From G963923955 sp963923955 (GTDB lineage: Bacteria > Pseudomonadota > Gammaproteobacteria > Eutrophobiales > Eutrophobiaceae), in assembly GCA_963923955.1 (NCBI GenBank), contig OZ000552.1, positions 1,860,001 to 1,924,000 on the forward strand: a DNA stretch of 64,000 nucleotides, in the 5' to 3' direction. The translations under genes and the position numbers were made by a program. Shown here piece by piece: positions 62,004-64,000 of this stretch (position 1 is its first letter; each line of letters starts with the position of its first letter). The notes under the pieces are model-generated. The model saw only the letters and a list, made by a program, of their open reading frames with translations, was not told where the DNA came from and ran no database searches.

Positions 62004-64000
62004 ATGCCTAAAAAGAAAACTGCAAAGAAAACTGCCAAGCAAGTAGAAAGCCTCGCTCATAAACAAGCGCGGCGGCGGCATATTCCTACTGCCGAGTATC
62101 AGTCCTTGCTGGATGAGGAACAACGCCGACCGCAGACGGTGACCTATGCCCGCAACCCGGATCTCGACCCGCAGCTCATCTGGCAGTGCGCGGAGGTGCC
62201 CTTATCGCAAGACCAGATTGAGGAATTGAAAGAAGGCAAGCCGATCACGCTGGAGCAGGCGCAGCTCATCTGGCGCGGCAAGGACAAGGCGGACCTGGCC
62301 GATCTCATCGTGGATGCTCCGCCGCTGTACATCCAGGAAAAAGTCCAGCCTAAGGCGCTGATTGACGACTTGCGCCGAGAAAGCGAGCAGAGCGAGGCCG
62401 AGCGCGCGAACCAAGAGACCGGCTTCACCGAAGACTTCTTTGCCGATTTCAACGGCCTATCCAGCGAGGCCGCCAAGACGGAGTTTTATCAACATGAGGC
62501 CAACTGGTCGAACCGCATGATCTTAGGCGATTCCTTGCAAGTGATAGCCAGCCTGGCCGGACGCGAGGGCCTGCGTGGGCGGGTGCAGTGCATCTATCTC
62601 GACCCGCCTTATGGCATCAAATTCAACTCTAATTTCCAGTTCTCCACCGCCAGCCGCGATGTCAAGGACGGCAAACCTGAGCACATCACGCGCGAGCCGG
62701 AGCAGGTAAAAGCCTTTCGCGACACCTGGCGCGACGGCATCCATTCGTATCTAAGTTATCTGCGCGACCGGCTGACTGTGGCGCGTGATCTATTGACCGA
62801 ATCAGGCAGCATCTTCGTGCAGATCGGCGATGAGAACGTGCATCGCGTACGCTGCCTGATGGATGAGGTGTTTGGGGATGAGAATTTTGTAAGTTTAATC
62901 ACTATTCAAAAAATGGCTGGTCTAGGATCTCAGTATCTTAAAGGTGCTTGTGATTATGTGATTTACTTTGGCCGTGATGCTACACGGACGAAATACCGTC
63001 AACTATTTTTTCCTAAGGTAGTAGGTAAAGGGCATGGTTCTGGCGCAAGATATGATCAGGTTATCGATCCTTTTGGCAATCGGCTACCTATTAAGAAGGT
63101 TATTGACAATCTTGCCAAGTTTGAACAAGAAGGCTGGCATGTTGCCCAGCCTACTACGCTTACAACTTTCGGCTCCGGCGGATCTTCATTCTTCCCTGTA
63201 AACTTTCAGGGAGTTGAATATCTGCCCGCTGTAAACAAGGGTTGGCTTACTCATACAGAAGGAATAAAGCGTTTAGAACAAGCAGGACGTATAATCCAGA
63301 CTGGTAATTCTATTCGGTATGTGAGGCGATTAGCAGACCATCCTAGCTACGAAATAAATAACATTTGGACAGATATAGCCAGCCCTCCTGACTTGGCATA
63401 TGTTGTGCAAACATCTAAACGGTTGATAGAACGCTGCCTCCTAATGACCACCGACCCGGGCGATCTGGTGTTGGATCCGACCTGCGGTTCCGGCACCACC
63501 GCGTACGTGGCCGAGCAATGGGGGCGACGCTGGATCACCATCGACACCTCGCGCGTGGCGCTTGCGCTGGCCCGGGCGCGGCTGATGGGCGCGCGCTATC
63601 CGTACTACCTGCTGGCCGACTCCGCCGACGGCCGCGCCAAAGAACAAGAACTCGCCGGCAAGGCGCCGTCCACTACGCCCGCCGGCGGCGACATTCGTTT
63701 GGGTTTTGTGTATGAACGGGCGCCGCATATCACGCTGAAATCCATCGCCAACAACGCCGAGATCGATGTCATCTGGGAACGGTTTCAGGAGACGCTGGCG
63801 CCGCTGCGCGCAGCGCTGAATGCGGCCCTGGGCGAGCAGTGGGAGGAATGGCAGGTGCCGCGCGAAGCCGATGCCGACTGGCCGGCGGCAGCGAAGCAGA
63901 CCCATGCCGATTGGTGGGCGGGGCGCTTGGCGCGGCAGCAGGCGATCGATGCGGCCATTACACACGGCGCGGCGGTGGAGCGTTTATACGACCGGCCGTA
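62004..64000 (+). CDS. mod: site-specific DNA methyltransferase (type III Mod-like), partial
   Basis: 665 residues are visible and the frame runs off the window end. The start ATG follows GAAGGA. Catalytic motif IV is DPPYG in CIYLDPPYGIKFN (about residue 199); the SAM-binding motif comes later as DPTCGSGTTAYVAEQWGRRW (about 491), which is the beta-class order. It is likely an N6-adenine enzyme modifying the site cut by the res product. An N-terminal helical extension of about 170 residues has a Lys-rich start. Between about 62885 and 63435 the DNA is much richer in A and T than the rest; this is the target-recognition region and looks exchanged. Confidence 0.9.
   Translation, partial: MPKKKTAKKTAKQVESLAHKQARRRHIPTAEYQSLLDEEQRRPQTVTYARNPDLDPQLIWQCAEVPLSQDQIEELKEGKPITLEQAQLIWRGKDKADLADLIVDAPPLYIQEKVQPKALIDDLRRESEQSEAERANQETGFTEDFFADFNGLSSEAAKTEFYQHEANWSNRMILGDSLQVIASLAGREGLRGRVQCIYLDPPYGIKFNSNFQFSTASRDVKDGKPEHITREPEQVKAFRDTWRDGIHSYLSYLRDRLTVARDLLTESGSIFVQIGDENVHRVRCLMDEVFGDENFVSLITIQKMAGLGSQYLKGACDYVIYFGRDATRTKYRQLFFPKVVGKGHGSGARYDQVIDPFGNRLPIKKVIDNLAKFEQEGWHVAQPTTLTTFGSGGSSFFPVNFQGVEYLPAVNKGWLTHTEGIKRLEQAGRIIQTGNSIRYVRRLADHPSYEINNIWTDIASPPDLAYVVQTSKRLIERCLLMTTDPGDLVLDPTCGSGTTAYVAEQWGRRWITIDTSRVALALARARLMGARYPYYLLADSADGRAKEQELAGKAPSTTPAGGDIRLGFVYERAPHITLKSIANNAEIDVIWERFQETLAPLRAALNAALGEQWEEWQVPREADADWPAAAKQTHADWWAGRLARQQAIDAAITHGAAVERLYDRP
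62885..63435 (+). other. AT-rich target-recognition segment of the methyltransferase
   Basis: Codons switch abruptly from GC-rich to AT-rich choices after VFGDENFV and back before LVLDPTCGSG. The segment encodes about 180 residues (TIQKMAGLGSQYL to ERCLLMTT) between the two catalytic motifs. Confidence 0.7.

Noticed and set aside
1..64000. tRNA or rRNA genes
   Set aside because: By eye I found no cloverleaf with a T-loop consensus and no rRNA-like stretch; a tRNAscan search would be decisive.

Overview
The window looks like a chromosomal segment of a Gram-negative bacterium, probably a gammaproteobacterium, and perhaps host-associated or from a metagenome. The support is a TonB-dependent receptor, outer-membrane lipoproteins, an OmpA-domain remnant, a Wzz/ABC-exporter polysaccharide locus, and ribonuclease D, cold-shock, cyclophilin and YhhQ-type genes with proteobacterial features. 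Species cannot be assigned. Two traits dominate: a very high load of short palindromic extragenic repeats of the 'CATTCCTG..CAGGAATG' kind, and many tandem duplications and homopolymer tracts that shift or could shift reading frames.

Layout. (1) About 1-13.8 kb is an AT-richer graveyard and accessory zone. It holds two near-identical copies of a lipoprotein gene about 12 kb apart, three decayed AAA/DUF4143 ATPase copies, a large lipoprotein, a frameshifted trypsin-like protease, an avidin-family protein, a DUF1353 protein, a glycoside hydrolase 108 remnant, and a HicB antitoxin whose HicA partner is truncated. A polysaccharide sugar transferase (1463-2062) lies at its left edge next to the last codons of a lost glycosyltransferase. 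(2) About 13.8-33 kb, on the minus strand, is a capsule/exopolysaccharide locus: Wzz-type chain-length protein, two sugar epimerases, two UDP-sugar dehydrogenases, five glycosyltransferases, an ABC-type flippase/exporter and an EpsG-like polymerase. A plus-strand retropepsin-like protease pair interrupts it. Repeats fill its intergenic gaps and one repeat cluster sits in frame inside the UDP-glucose dehydrogenase gene. (3) 33.3-38.1 kb is a minus-strand catabolic-looking cluster: TPP enzyme, small membrane protein, nitrilase-family amidase, FAD oxidoreductase. (4) 38.1-49.3 kb is a sugar-acid utilisation region: mannonate dehydratase, SDR oxidoreductase, DUF819 transporter, TonB receptor, Phd/ParE toxin-antitoxin pair, MarR regulator, KDPG aldolase, KDG kinase and a HisC-like aminotransferase. 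A shared palindrome (TAGTTTAGGCTTAAACTA-like) stands before four of these transcription units and probably defines the MarR regulon. (5) 49.3-56.8 kb is mostly housekeeping genes and includes a ZIP metal transporter with an inserted cyclic-nucleotide-binding domain. (6) 57-64 kb is a type III-like restriction-modification operon (res, class 3 lipase, ORF6N protein, mod) that runs off the window.

How the genes work together. Mannonate dehydratase makes 2-keto-3-deoxygluconate, KDG kinase phosphorylates it and KDPG aldolase splits it to pyruvate and glyceraldehyde-3-phosphate; the TonB receptor and DUF819 protein are candidate importers. In the capsule locus, UDP-sugar dehydrogenases and epimerases supply uronic acid precursors, glycosyltransferases assemble the unit, and the ABC protein, EpsG-like polymerase and Wzz protein export, polymerise and size it. 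The most noteworthy items are the complete avidin, the predicted MarR regulon, the 14-G tract that switches the TonB receptor off frame, the lipase embedded in the restriction operon, the AT-rich target-recognition segment in the methyltransferase, and the repeat insertion in UDP-glucose dehydrogenase.
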